A DNA stretch of 64,000 nucleotides from Leptobrachium leishanense (Eukaryota; Chordata; Amphibia; Anura; Megophryidae), in contig CM019068.1 of assembly GCA_009667805.1 (NCBI GenBank), positions 11,326,889 through 11,390,888 on the forward strand, in the 5' to 3' direction. This document shows, piece by piece, positions 1 through 11,155 of the stretch (positions within the stretch are counted from its first letter, which is position 1; every line of letters begins with the position of its first letter). Below the pieces are notes generated by a model. The model saw only the letters and a program-made list of their open reading frames with translations, was not told the origin of the DNA and did no database searches. The translations under genes were made by a program, and so were the position numbers.

Positions 1-279
1 TGTTTTTTTTTTTTATTAAATAAAGATCCTTTTTTTCTTATGAATATACATTTCACAACTTTATATTTATTTAATCACATTAAAAAATGGTATTAAAGCC
101 AAGGAAAAAAAAAAAAAGAACAAACGATTTAAAAAACGGTAAACTGACCCGAATGGTCTGACTTTAAAAATAAAAACCAGAACAAAAATGTTTTAAAACG
201 GAAAAATAGTTGATCAAAATGATCTGAAATGAAAAAAAAATAATAAAATAAAATGATTTAAAACAGACAAAAATATAAA
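1..279. repeat. AT-rich interspersed repeat fragment
   Basis: This A/T-rich stretch has no gene. Positions 8-175 resemble 27823-27960: both carry AAATAAAGATCC, a TTCTTATGAATAT block, a CACAACTTTAT block and an ACTGACCC(G/A)AATGGTCTG block in the same order. It is therefore a piece of a dispersed repeat of unknown class. Confidence 0.6.
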
Positions 280-975
280 TTAACCCTTTCGCTGCTGAGG
301 TGATTTCACGGCTTCCCTTCACGCCTGTGTGCGGCACTGCGGTCTGCTGCTGAGCTAATTTTTAACAGTTTCGCTCCTCTTTGTTTAAACGCGTTTTGAA
401 GCCTTATTTTATAATATGACCCAGACATGTTATATATCGTTCTTTCGGCAGACTCGGCAGATGATTCATAATATATCATTCATATGTATGCGTCATGTCC
501 TGTCTGTATATTATAACAAAAAATGCAATAAAATTAGAATTTCAATGTTTGTTTTACAAGGTGTAAAGTGTTTTTTCACATTTTAACATGCGAGTGTTTG
601 CGGTTATATTTTATGAGTTGCGTTTGTTAAAAAAAATTGAAAAGGGGACTTGTTATATTTTTTTGGGTGACAATTACACTATTTTTAACAAACGCACCCC
701 ATACAAAAATTCTTAGTGCAGCATCATTGTTCACATTATAATTGAAATGGCAACAATATTGCTGCATTAACAAAACAAAACAAAAAACCTGTATTTTTTT
801 TTTTTTATTTAAATTTTTAAATTTTTTAACATTGTCATGTTTGGTATTGTTGGAAAGGCCATGCTCTGGTCGATCCAAGATACCAAACATTAACCAACCG
901 ATAGCTGCCGCGGATCGGGAGATAGGGGTTCCAATGAACCCCCTATCTCCACCATTGGTCACAGTTAGGGGTTAA
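280..975. mobile_element. TTAA-flanked MITE (piggyBac-like), copy 1
   Basis: The element starts TTAACCCTTTCGCTGCTGAGG and ends TAGGGGTTAA. It is the inverted counterpart of 54551-55262. Shared landmarks are the block around an AATTATAATGTGAACAATGATGCTGCA-type sequence (here on the minus strand near 715-760), an A-rich tract, and a hairpin made of GGGAGATAGGGGTTCC and its complement near 918-950. The TTAA ends and CCCT termini suggest mobilisation by a piggyBac-type transposase. It has no coding capacity. Confidence 0.75.
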
Positions 976-1640
976 CTCCAAAACTGATGTCATTGTGACG
1001 AGGTCTTTGGACTGTCAGCAGCTGCTGTTCCCCCACGCTGTTGTCTTCCTGCAAAGACGTGACCATGTTGGCGGGCAGCGTCTTAGCGGGCAGCGGTGGG
1101 AGAGAGAGCTCATAGCTGGGAGGAGGTGTTGTGTGAAGCTGCAAACGGACAAATAAACTAGACCTGAGCCGCACTAAGGATCTTTGGGTTGTGTCGGAGA
1201 AGACTTCACGCAGTGCTGCCATCAATATTTTTTGATAAATTCTTGGTTATACAATGAATGTGACTGTGGACAAAAATCCGTGTTGTTGTGACATCGCCTA
1301 AGCTTAACAAAAAACCAGGCCACGTCGGTAATCAAATCTCAAGGCCTTACAACAAGGTTGTGTTAGTGTGTGACATTTTTTGGCCAGGCAGGAAGTGTAG
1401 AATGTGCACAGTCACATTCATGGCCACAAATATGTTGACAAATTTATGACAAAGGGTCCATAGAAATGTCAATACATTTATGTACATATAATTTTAACAG
1501 TGTGGAAACCAAGCAATACATATTAACTTATTAAGTAAGGAAAAGCAACGCACACAAACAGGAAAATATAGAAAAAATAGAAAATTTATTTACAACATGG
1601 GGAAGGGAAGGGAACATGCCAAGGATGGCAAACTACCCAA
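976..1640. other. No gene recognised
   Basis: Single-copy-looking sequence. A minus-strand open frame at 965-1225 has no recognisable domain and I do not call it a gene. The segment 1580-1620 is A-rich. Confidence 0.5.
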
Positions 1641-1890
1641 CAGTTACTGGCATTTGAGGAGATGTTGGAGCTGGTCCGCATCTTGGATTGCAAAGATTAT
1701 GATTGCTGTAAGGGCCTTACGGCAGGGAAGAAAACACCCGCAAGGATCGTATCCTTGAAAAGCTACGCACCACCATCCTGGAGCTGTTCGGGAAGGACCG
1801 GACGAAGGACCATCTCTGAAAATGCTGGTCCGACCTCAAGGCACGTGAGCAGGAGCAGCTGAGGCACATTCTGGAGGAGGCTGCCACTGG
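1641..1890 (+). pseudogene. Inverted fragment of the Myb/SANT-like domain exon
   Basis: Read on the plus strand, this piece encodes a decayed version of the DNA-binding domain found on the minus strand at 3535-3790. It begins with AFEEMLELVRILD, continues with KDYDC, then after a frameshift KLRTTILELFGKDRTKD, a stop codon, and WSDLKAREQEQLRHI. It carries at least one frameshift and one in-frame TGA. It abuts the last exon of the minus-strand gene head-on. The likely origin is a partial inverted duplication of exon 1, or a second copy of the same element. Confidence 0.7.
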
Positions 1891-2030
1891 TCTCACTGCT
1901 GCTCCAGGAGGTCTGCGGCATTGTTTATGTGCTCCCGCAGTTCCTGGAGCAGTTTCCTGTAGGGCGTTGATGGAGGTAGCTGCCAGGCGAAGCTCACCGA
2001 TCGCCTCCCGTCGGCGTCTGGCTTCTCCTT

Positions 2031-2583
2031 CTAATATACAATAAATGAAAGAAGGAAAATATAGTAAGTAAAGCAGGTTTCTATTTTTGACTGAAAGTCT
2101 TGAAAAAAATGTAACAGTAGTATATACCAGAGCTGGCGGCCTCCTGAGGCTTCGACTCCTCCGATCCTCTGACTCCTCCCCCACCACCACCGTCAGCATA
2201 TCCGGTGCTATATGTAAGTTATAAAAAAATAAAAATAAGTAAACAACAAAACTGATTTATTTTTCGAACAAAAGTCGATGCAAAATACAACAGTAAAAAA
2301 AAAAAACCTGGACTGGCGGCCTCCTGCTGCTCCGGCTGCCTCTCTCCTTCGCCCTCCTCCTGGTCCTCCTCTTCCTCCTCCTGCTCCTCTTGTGCTATAC
2401 AAAAAATTTTTTAATTAAAATACAGTAAACAATTTTTTTTTCTGTTTTTGACCAAAAGTCGTTGCAAAATAAAACAGTATATACCAGCGCTGGTGGACGC
2501 CCGTGGCTCCTCCTCCTCCTCCACTGGGGCACTGGTGCCCGCCGGGGCAGATGCTGCTGCCTGTGCCTTCTTCTTCCTGTCTT
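2031..2583 (-). repeat. Tandemly duplicated exon-intron unit, about 178 bp
   Basis: The three small exons end at 2485, 2308 and 2128, a spacing of 177 and 180 bp. Their introns are also alike. Each contains a T-rich block followed by (A)AAAGTC(G/T)(A/T)TG(C/A)AAAA and a run such as CAGTA just inside the splice donor. The exons share the ending (E)AAS(S/P)G. This is best explained by tandem duplication of one exon plus its intron. Confidence 0.65.
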
Positions 2584-2594
2584 CTTCCAAATCC

Positions 2595-3465
2595 AAAAAA
2601 TAACACGTAAATAATGAAGACTGGAAAAATGGTATATCTATACACTATATTGCCGAAGTATTGCGACACCCCTCCACTACCCCGCTACCAGCTTGACCCA
2701 CCACTACTCCCATCTCATAGTCTAAAGTCACAAAATATTTATTTATTTCCTCTGCACATAGACATATATTACCGTTCAATTATATATTTTTTTCAGAAGT
2801 AAACATTACGTTTATTCAATAAAAAAACTATTTGTGTTGTGTGCGTACAAAGCGCATTGTGCGACGGCTTTTAGTTATTTTTTATAGAGGCCTCAGCCTC
2901 AGTTTCACTTTCAGTTTCTGCTAATAAAACTGGATATTGCAGAAACAACAACAGAAATCCACCATTTTGTTTTGAAATTTGCATCTAAAGCGTTCAATAA
3001 ACACACTGCTGCAGCAAAATGAATCGCTGCGCTGCAACAATTCAGCAGCTGCTGAGGATGTATTGAAGGCGGCTCTGTTTGGATGCACTTTCAGAAGAAC
3101 TACATGTCCCATCCTACCACTTAGCAGAGACGCAGAAGATTTTTATAGATGCGCAGGTGGAACCAAATATTGGGCAAGCTGCGGGTCATCTCGTATGCAT
3201 CACTCAATCACAACAACCTCCCCCCCAGCACACTACAGACTATACACACAGTGCCAAAAGAAATCCAGCATTGTAACTTCATCTACATACATCAAATATC
3301 ACAATTTTCACGAATACGTAAAATCACAAAAAAGAAGAGCTATGGCAAAAATGCATGTATGACGAGTCGTGAAAACGCAAAGCTATACACAATCACATTG
3401 CATGAAAAAAAGGACTAGATAAATCAACGTATTTCTTTGCACATTAGCACATGCAAGCACATTAT
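2595..3465. other. Intron 1 of the Myb-like pseudogene, with a Tc1-type terminus
   Basis: No gene is seen. At 2640-2672 TACACTATATTGCCGAAGTA and the following ATTGCGACACC resemble the tip of a Tc1/mariner element. I find no matching opposite end, so this is at most a fragment. The rest is A/T-rich sequence without recognised features. Confidence 0.4.
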
Positions 3466-3520
3466 TATTATTATACAGGATTTATATAGCACCAACAGTT
3501 TGCTTTACAATATAACATGA
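3462..3520. repeat. LINE/SINE-type 3' tail fragment
   Basis: An ATT microsatellite is followed by ACAGGATTTATATAGCACC and TTGCTTTACAA. This resembles the GCGCTTTATAAATAA-type tail of the L2-like LINE at 35060-35092. It lies immediately beyond the exon 1 donor of the Myb-like pseudogene. I call it a truncated retroposon tail. Confidence 0.5.
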
Positions 3521-3924
3521 CACTTACGTTTCGCTATGACGCGACGGATGTGTCTCAGCTGCTCCTGCTCGCGTACCTTCAGATCAGACCAGCGTTTCCA
3601 GAGCTGGTCCTTCGTCCTGTCCTTCCCAAACAACTCCAAAATGGTGGTGCGTAGCTTGTCTAAGATACGATCCTTCCTAGCGTTAGACTTCCTGCGGTAA
3701 GGGCCCTTCCGGCAATCATAATCTTTAAGATCAAAGATCCGTACCAGCTCCAACATCTCTTCAAATGCCATATTGGGGGCCCGTTTCTTCCTGGGTGGTG
3801 GTGGTTCATCATTGCAAGACGATGAGGTGCTTGAACGGCACTCATCTCTTGCAGCGGCCATGATGTGAATAATAAAACAATATTTTGTTCAAAAAGTTGT
3901 CAATAAAACTGGCTCAATAAAGTT

Positions 3925-4327
3925 ACGACATCGTGATCCAGCTCCCCAGGGGTTAATGCCAGGTACCATTTGGAAGGGCAGGCTGTGCCCTTCCAAATGA
4001 TGCCTGGGTTAACCCCCGCAGAGAGCGCCGATCGGGAGGAGAGAGGGCCGAAGGACCTCCCCCTCCCTTTCAGGCGCCTCCTCCGCACATGCGGGGGGGC
4101 GCCTGAATTAGGTGTCATCGCGCTGCCGCGATGACACCTAATTCTGGCGGCTGCGGTCCCGGATGCGCGGCTGACATCGAGGATGTCAGCCCGCACCGGG
4201 GGCCAAGATCGGCCGGAATCCGGCCGAACGCTGACCCCAATGGGAGGACGTGCTCAGCGCGTCCTCCGCACAGCAGCGGGAATGCGAGAGGACGCGCTGA
4301 GCGCGTCCTCCGCATTGAAAGGGTTAA
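3925..4327. mobile_element. Palindrome-rich TTAA MITE fragment
   Basis: This is the inverted counterpart of 54018-54420. Shared blocks are GCCCTTCCAAATGATGCC, GGAGGCGCCTGAA-type sequence, a hairpin of GATGACACCTAATTC, GACATC(C/G)(A/T)GGATGTCAGCC, and two copies of the near-perfect palindrome GGACGCGCTGAGCGCGTCC (4246-4264 and 4290-4308). It ends in GAAAGGGTTAA, and its final TTAA is also the first TTAA of the satellite array. There is no coding capacity. Confidence 0.7.
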
Positions 4328-7281
4328 TGCAGTATATGAATCCACACACTGCTGGGAAGCACCTCTTGCAGTATAATTAATGCAGCACATGAATCCACAC
4401 ACTGCCGGGAAGCGCCTCTCTGCGGTATAATTAATGCAGCATATGAATCCGCACACTGCTGGGAAGCGCCTCTCTGCAGTATAATTAATGCAGCATATGA
4501 ATCCACACACTGCTGGGAAGCGCCTCTCTGCAGTATAATTAATGCAGCATATGAATCACACACTGCTGGGAAGCACCTCGTGCAGTATAATAAATGCAGC
4601 ACATGAATCCACAATGCTGGGAAGCGCCTCTCTGCAGTATAATTAATGCAGTATATGAATCCACACACTGCTGGGAAGCTCCTCTCTGCAGTATAATTAA
4701 TGCAGTATATGAATCCACACACTGCTGGAAGAGACCTCTCTGCAGTATAATTAATGCAGCACATGAATCCACACACTGCTGGGAAGCGCCTCTCTGCGGT
4801 ATAATATATGCAGCATATGAATCCACACACTGCTGGGAAGCACCTCTCTGCAGTATAATTAATGCAGCATATAGAACCACACTGCTGGGAAGCGCCTCTC
4901 TGCAGTATAATTAATGCAGCATATTAATCCACACACTGCTGGGAAACGCCTCTCTGCGGTATAATTAATGCAGCATATGAATCCACACACTGCCGGGAAG
5001 CGCCTCTCTGCGGTATAATTAATGCAGCATATGAATCCGCACACTGCTGGAGCGCCTCTCTGCAGTATAATTAATGCAGCATATGAATCCACACACTGCT
5101 GGGAAGCGCCTCTCTGCAGTATAATTAATGCAGCATATGAATCCACACACTGCTGGAAGCGCCTCTCTGCAGTATAATTAATGCAGCATATGAATCCACA
5201 CACTGCTGGGAAGCACCTCTCTGCAGTATAATTAATGCAGCACATGAATCCACACACTGCTGGGAAGCGCCTCTCTGCAGTATAATTAATGCAGTATATG
5301 AATCCACACACTGCTGGGAAGCTCCTCTCTGCAGTATAATTAATGCAGTATATGAATCCACACACTGCTGGGAAGCACCTCTCTGCAGTATAATTAATGC
5401 AGCACATGAATCCACACACTGCTGGGAAGCGCCTCTCTGCGGTATAATTAATGCAGCATATGAATCCACACACTGCTGGGAAGCACCTCTCTGCAGTATA
5501 ATTAATGCAGCATATGAATCCACACACTGCTGGGAAGCGCCTCTCTGCAGTATAATTAATGCAGCATATTAATCCACACACTGCTGGGAAACGCCTCTCT
5601 GCGGTATAATTAATGCAGCATATGAATCCACACACTGCTGGGAAGCGCCTCTCTGCAGTATAATTAATGCAGCATATGAATCCACACACTGCTGGGAAGC
5701 GTCTCTCTCTGCAGTATAATTAATGCAGCATATGAATCCACACACTGCTGGGAAGCGCCTCTCTGCAGTATAATTAATGCAGCATATGAATCCACACACT
5801 GCTGGGAAGCACCTCTCTGCGGTATAATTAATGCAGCATATGAATCCACACACTGCTGGGAAGCGCCTCTCTGCAGTATAATTAATGCAGCATATGAATC
5901 CACACACTGCTGGGAAGCACCTCTCTGCAGTATAATTAATGCAGCATATGAATCCACACACTGCTGGGAAGCACCTCTCTGCAGTATAATTAATGCAGCA
6001 TATGAATCCACACACTGCTGGGAAGCGCCTCTCTGCAGTATAATTAATGCAGCATATGAATCCACACACTGCTGGGAAGCACCTCTCTGCAGTATAATTA
6101 ATGCAGCATATGAATCCACACACTGCTGGGAAGCGTCTCTCTACGGTATAATTAATGCAGCATATGAATCCACACACTGCTGGGAAGCACCTCTCTGCAG
6201 TATAATTAATGCAGCATATGAATCCACACACTGCTGGGAAGCACCTCTCTGCAGTATAATTAATGCAGCATATGAATCTGCACACTGCCGGGAAGCGCCT
6301 CTCTCTGCAGTATAATTAATGCAGCATATGAATCCACACACTGCTGGGAAGCGCCTCTCTGCAGTATAATTAATGCATCATATGAATCCACACACTGCTG
6401 GGAAGCGCCTCTCTGCAGTATAATTAATGCAGCATATGAATCCACACACTGCTGGGAAGCACCTCTCTGCAGTATAATTAATGCAGCATATGAATCCACA
6501 CACTGCTGGGAAGCACCTCTCCGCGGTATAATTAATGCAGCATATGAATCCACACACTGCTGGGAAGCACCTCTCTGCAGTATAATTAATGCAGCATATG
6601 AATCCACACACTGCTGGGAAGCACCTCTCTGCAGTATAATTAATGCAGCATATGAATCCACACACTGCGGGGAAGCGCCTCTCTCCTGCAGTATAATTAA
6701 TGCAGCATATGAATCCACACACTGCTGGGAAGCGCCTCTCTGCAGTATAATTAATGCAGCATATGAATCCACACACTGCTGGGAAGCGCCTCTCTGCAGT
6801 ATAATTAATGCAGCATATGAATCCACACACTGCTGGGAAGCACCTCTCTGCAGTATAATTAATGCAGCATATGAATCCACACACTGCTGGGAAGCGCCTC
6901 TCCGCGGTATAATTAATGCAGCATCTGAATCCACACACTGCTGGGAAGCGCCTCTCTGCAGTATAATTAATGCATCATATGAATCCACACACTGCTGGGA
7001 AGCGCCTCTCTGCAGTATAATTAATGCAGCATATGAATCCACACACTGCTGGGAAGCGCCTCTCTGCAGTATAATTAATGCAGCATATGAATCCACACAC
7101 TGCTGGGAAGCGCCTCTCTGCGGTATAATTAATGCAGCATATGAATCCACACACTGCTGGGAAGCACCTCTCTGCAGTATAATTAATGCAGCATATGAAT
7201 CCACACACTGCTGGGAAGCGCCTCTCTGCAGTATAATTAATGCAGCATATGAATCCACACACTGCGGGGAAGCGCCTCTCT
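4328..7281. repeat. 54-bp satellite/minisatellite array, about 55 copies
   Basis: The unit is TTAATGCAGCATATGAATCC, then ACACACTGCTGGGAAGCGCC, then TCTCTGCAGTATAA, 54 bp in all. Copies are 90-100 percent alike by eye, with variants such as GCAGTATATG, GCACCTCTC, CTGCGG and GCATCATATG, plus occasional 1-6 bp indels. Because 54 is divisible by 3, two minus-strand frames and one plus-strand frame stay open for hundreds of codons. The repeated peptides (CGFICCINYTAERRFPAV and DSYAALIILQRGASQQCV) are a by-product. There is no start context, splice signal or flanking gene to support translation. Blocks of variants recur about 645 bp apart in the left half (4651/5293, 4921/5566), so a roughly 12-unit higher-order repeat exists there. 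Confidence 0.95.
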
Positions 7282-7353
7282 GGAGATCAATTCATTGATT
7301 CGGATTGATTCATTTTTTGATCAGTTCGTTTTTCAATTTTTTATGAGTTATAA

Positions 7354-8400
7354 TTAACCCCTTGGCTGCGGAGAACGTGTGGGGAACGTCCTCATTGACT
7401 CCCGCTATATGCGGAGGACGTTCCCCACACGTCATCTGCTCGGCGGGAGCCCGAAGAGAACTCCCCTCTCTCCTCCGGGGTCCCACTGCGTTCTGACTTC
7501 TAGGAAGTCAGGCGCCTATTTTAAGGGCTGCCCCACGTAAATTACGTCATTGTGCCATGGCAGCTAGGGGAACCGTGGCAGCTAGGGGGTCATGTAGGGT
7601 ATCGTTTGAATGATACCAAACATTACCATGTTTGATGTAAAAAAAAAAAAAAAATTAAAACATTTGTTTTTATTTGTGTGTTGTTTCTATTAACCTCCCT
7701 GGCGGTCTGATTCTGACATATTTTATATTTTATATGTCAGAATCGGTCCTATTTATTTTGGCCCCCTAGCGGTATAAGTGTGGCTCGGGGGTTAACTTTC
7801 AATACTGAAAGCGGTATCCCCGAGCCACACTCGGGCCGATTCTTACATGTCCTGCGCTCCCTCGCTGTCCCCGCAGTCACACCGCAGCCGATCGCGACGT
7901 CACATTTCCTGGTTCACTCCTCGCGAGAAGAGATCCAGGCAGTGTGATTTTGCGAGCGGCTGGAGGAGACTGCGGGATCAGTGAGGGAGCGCAGGACATA
8001 TAAGTATCCAGCCCGCGTGTGGCTCAGGATACCGCTTTCAGTACAAAAAGTTAACCCCGAGCCACACTCGGGAAAACCGTCAGGGGGGTTAATGAAGCAA
8101 TATTTTTCCCATTTCAATTATAATGTGAACAATGATGCTGCACTAATGATTTTGTTCTATGGGGTGTGTTTGCTAAAAATCACGTAATTCCCCCCAAAAA
8201 AATGTAACGGTCCCCATTTCTAATTTGTTTAACAAGCGCAACTCATAGAAAATATAAACGCATAAACTCGCATGATAAAATGTGAAAAAAAACACTTTAC
8301 TTGTTGTAGATGATTAAAAATTCTAATTGTATTGCATTTTTTGTTATAATACTGTATACGTTTGTGCTTCCTCATCATAAAGCGCTGTTGAATCTGTTGA
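7354..8400. mobile_element. TTAA MITE, interrupted by a second TTAA MITE
   Basis: The left end is TTAACCCCTTGGCTGCGGAG at 7354. A hairpin of GAACGTGTGGGGAACGTCC and its complement lies at 7371-7431. After the nested insertion the sequence resumes at 8093-8360 with the same block seen at 54805-55080 (CCCATTTCAATTATAATG, then AACAATGATGCTGCACTAA, and ending in TTGCATTTTTTGTTATAAT). The right terminus is not clear and may be lost near 8400. Confidence 0.6.
7690..8092. mobile_element. Nested TTAA MITE with TTAACCTCCCTGGCGGT termini
   Basis: The left terminus is TTAACCTCCCTGGCGGT and the right is ACCGTCAGGGGGGTTAA, an imperfect inverted repeat ending in TTAA. Internal inverted blocks include GTGTGGCTCGGGGGTTAAC near 7778-7797 and its relatives near 8050-8070, and GATACCGCTTTCAGTA near 8030-8045. 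It interrupts the element at 7354-8400, so it is the younger insertion. Confidence 0.75.
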
Positions 8401-9784
8401 CGCTATACATAGTTACCGTAACGTTCACGTCTGGCAGGAGTTACGAGCCGGTGTTTCTCCTCACTTGTTTTTTTTTCTGAAAATGCATATTTTATTATCA
8501 GTGTCAGATTCAGTGTCAGTGTCACCTGGAAATTGATCATAAATTCTGTGCATGCGCCGCACATGATTTACATTAGTTCAATGAAGAAGAATCTATGTGA
8601 AAAATGACTGTTTTGTCCTTTGAGCAGCGGCTGCCCGTCTAATTTCCGGTAAATAGCGCTCTTTAGAGCCCAAGGCTTTTAGTGCTCGCTGCTCGGCGGC
8701 ATTAGTTGTATTTTTCTTTTTTTCTATACGTTTTTTTAAAAAAAAATTTAATCTAACGTCCCTTTTCATTCACATCGAAGGCAATTCCTTTATAATATGG
8801 GTTTATGATGATTTTTTTTGGGGGGGGGCATGCAAGTCTCTCTCCGGCAGAGCTGTCTGTCGTAACAATAACACTACTGCAATTTTTTAAATTGAAAACC
8901 AGCAGGATTCCACTAATAGAAGCCATACATTAGTGCATCTGGCTTTCTGCCGGTCTTTCTTTCCTTTTTTTTTTGTTGCAATAACATATAGTGGCAGAGC
9001 ATGGACGGGTGGAATCTGACCGGCCCTCGCCTTTAGAATAAAACGTCCGTCCATTAATAGAGAGAGGTGGTGGAGGAATGGGAAATATCAGCCTGCCATG
9101 GTCTGCTTGATGAAAACAGGAATTAAATCCTATTTTAGCCATTTGTTTGGATTAGACTCAGGGAGGTGACAGCCCATGACATGTTCTGGGGCCAAATAGC
9201 TCTATGGGGCCTGGTCTTGCCATACTCTGTGCAGCTTGATGTAAGTGACCCTCCATGCCAACCAGCACTGGCCCACCAAGATACCAACAAATTTCCCGGT
9301 GGGTCGCTGCTTGTGAAGCCAGTAAGAGCACCTTGACTGATCACTGAGGGAGCAATTAGTATGGTCGGTACCGCGTAGAGATACAGAATGACCAATCTCC
9401 TACCAGGGTTCTCATTTTTATCCTCTTGATGGACCACCAGGGACTTGTACACCACTCCATGTAAAGCAGGGAATCAAAAGAGGAGGCAAAATATCTTATT
9501 TTTAATTGGTTTATTGAAATGTTCAACTGGGCGGAAGGTGGGCCCAATGACCAGTAGTTCAGTAAGGAGCCTCAAGATTTCTGGTGGTAGCCCTGGTTAT
9601 TCATACATTCCTGACTTGTGCGATACCTGTTCGTATCAGCAAACTTCACATTTTCAACTTCCCATGTGTGCAGGAAAGGTCGACTCTCCAAAACCATTGT
9701 GTTAAAATGGCGTCATTTGCTTCCTACTTCAAGATGAAATGATGAAGTTGTGTTTTTCAGTGAACAAGCTATTGTTTTGCCACC
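8401..9784. other. No gene recognised
   Basis: Mostly unique-looking sequence with T-rich tracts near 8705-8755 and 8806-8828. Short open frames at 8930-9547 have no recognisable domain and are not called. Confidence 0.5.
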
Positions 9785-9999
9785 GACATCCATTGAATCT
9801 CCATATTTCCACATCTCATTGCACTGCAAGGCAAGGAACCGAACGTGGAGCCCAGTGTCCAGTATCCTAGGACACCATCAAATGGAGCTATGAACTATCT
9901 TCCACCTGCTTTGGAAATTCGATATCTACAACAAGCAGCTTTACTTTGTTGTTCTGACCGATTGCAGCCAGTTTCTTCTCTGCCACCAGCATCCTTTAA
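9785..9999. repeat. About 215-bp tandem unit, copy I
   Basis: It contains CCACATCTCATTGCACTGCA, GTGGAGCCCAGTGTCCA, GACACCATCAAATGGAGC, TTCGATATCTACAACAAG and CAGCCAGTTTCTTCTCTGCC. Copies II (10436-10608) and III (18038-18262) have the same order. The three copies were originally adjacent. A MITE now separates I from II, and the chromovirus separates II from III. Confidence 0.85.
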
Positions 10000-10435
10000 G
10001 GCTAGGGACAGATGAGCGCATTTTCTGCGGCCACCGTCAAAATGTACGTCGATGCGTGCGCACGCATTTTTTCACGGAATACGCTTAAGTGGTCAGACGA
10101 TGCGCAATTCTGGACGTATTTCATGACGATGGGGTAAAAAGAAGTCTAGGGAAATCCGGCTGTTTGAACGTTATGTTGGCCGCACACTAGCAGCGTCTGA
10201 CATCTCCTAATCACGCACACACGCTGCTATGCGGCCGCAGCGCACTCTGTACGTCAGTACCAGCGGTTTAACGTTCTCGAAAAAATGCGTTCATTTTCCA
10301 CTTGCGTTGCGCGGCCGGACTTTTGTGCGACCGTACTTCGTATATTGGCTGTCATTGCCCGGCATCTGCTGCTAGTGCGGCCGTGATTATGTGCGCCAGA
10401 ACGCGCGTTCGCACTGCCTCAGTCTGACCCTAGCC
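10000..10435. mobile_element. CpG-rich TWA-flanked MITE, copy 1 of 4
   Basis: The termini are GGCTAGGGACAGATGAGCG and CAGTCTGACCCTAGCC. It sits between TTAA on both sides, at the TTAAATCGCC site of the 215-bp unit. Relatives are 26743-27169, 30968-31393 and 40275-40684. They share a very CpG-rich interior with GCGGCCGCA(C/G), GACGTCAGACGCTGCTA-type and TTTTTTCACGGAAT-type blocks. The TAA/TTA duplications at the other copies suggest the PIF/Harbinger group. There is no ORF. Confidence 0.8.
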
Positions 10436-10608
10436 TTAATCGCCATAATTCCACATCTCATTGTACTGCAAGGGAAGGAACGGAACGTGGAGCCCAGTGT
10501 CCAACAACCTAGGATGCCATCAAATGGAGCCATGGACTAACTTCCACCTGCTTTGGAAATACAACAAGCAGCTTTACTTTATTGTTCTGGCCGACTTCAG
10601 CCAGTTTC
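10436..10608. repeat. About 215-bp tandem unit, copy II (split by chromovirus insertion)
   Basis: It resumes the tandem unit at TCGCCATAATTCC and breaks off at CAGCCAGTTTC. It lacks the TTCGATATC stretch found in copies I and III. The last five bases, GTTTC (10604-10608), are the target duplication of the chromovirus. Confidence 0.85.
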
Positions 10609-11155
10609 TGTCACGGTTCCCAGATCCCACCACGCAGTACTTAACGCCCAACACTCCACAGAGCCCAGAAGCTACCAACAGAGTAGCCGTGAAAGATCTC
10701 TAACTGTCTGGTCCATAGAATTGGCCAGGTAAACTAGCTAGACAGAAATGGTTAACAACATGGGGAGTAGTGAGCCGAGCCAGAATCAGGAATACAGAGT
10801 TCAGAATGGTCAAATGGAATAGCCGGGTCGATATCAGAGCAGTGGCGTAGTACAAGAAAATGGTCTAGGGCAACAGAAGGCAGAATGGTCAGAAACAAGC
10901 AGAGGTCAATAACGGGTTAATTCAATATAGCAGTCAGGTACAAGGAGCTCAGGTATGGATAACCACGATCTGGCAACTGCTGAGAATACACTGAGGGTTT
11001 TTAAAGACCTTCACCAGACCACGCCCCCACTCAAGCCGCGCCTCATGCAACCACCTCCCTGCCTGTCTCCGTTTAAACCGGGCATTGGTCAGCGAGCAGC
11101 ATCAGACATGCTGCCCTCAAGCACACAGGTAGGGCTGAAAGCTCCCAACGTTACA
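10609..11155 (-). repeat. 3' LTR of the chromovirus
   Basis: 547 bp, bounded on the plus strand by TGTCACGG and CGTTACA. It is nearly identical to 17490-18037. The pol stop codon at 11089 lies inside this LTR, so the chromodomain C-terminus is encoded partly by LTR sequence. Confidence 0.97.

Larger units (their letters stand above)
1892..3861 (-). pseudogene. Decayed five-exon Myb/SANT-like DNA-binding protein gene (Harbinger-associated type)
   Basis: Exon 1 is 3861-3528 and starts at the ATG at 3861. It has a Ser-rich then PPPPRKKR basic leader (about residues 10-30) followed by a Myb/SANT-like helix-turn-helix domain (about residues 32-108; FEEMLELVRI, RTKDQLWKRWSDLK). It ends at a consensus donor, AAAC/GTAAGT. 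Candidate exons 2-5 are 2583-2485, 2394-2308, 2207-2128 and 2030-1892. Each has an AG acceptor; exons 2-4 have GT donors. Exons 1, 2 and 3 all end in phase 1 and join in frame. Exons 2 and 3 encode Glu-rich linkers ending PRASTSAG and EAASPG. Exon 4 (80 nt) and exon 5 each need a single-base indel to reach the Arg-rich then coiled-coil-like tail LLQELREHINNAADLLEQQ and a stop at 1892-1894. The domain resembles the Myb-like accessory protein of PIF/Harbinger transposons, where it brings transposase to DNA. A host gene derived from one is the alternative. The joins are inferred, not observed. Confidence 0.6.

Noticed and set aside
965..1225. Minus-strand frame of 86 codons with a Pro-rich segment
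   Set aside because: No domain, no homologue recognised, no context.
2640..2672. Single Tc1-type terminus in the Myb-like gene intron
   Set aside because: No opposite end found; kept only as a note.
4115..7262. Many long open frames with CGFICCINYTAERRFPAV or DSYAALIILQRGASQQCV repeats
   Set aside because: They are produced by a 54-bp tandem repeat and occur in three frames at once; no start, splice or domain evidence.
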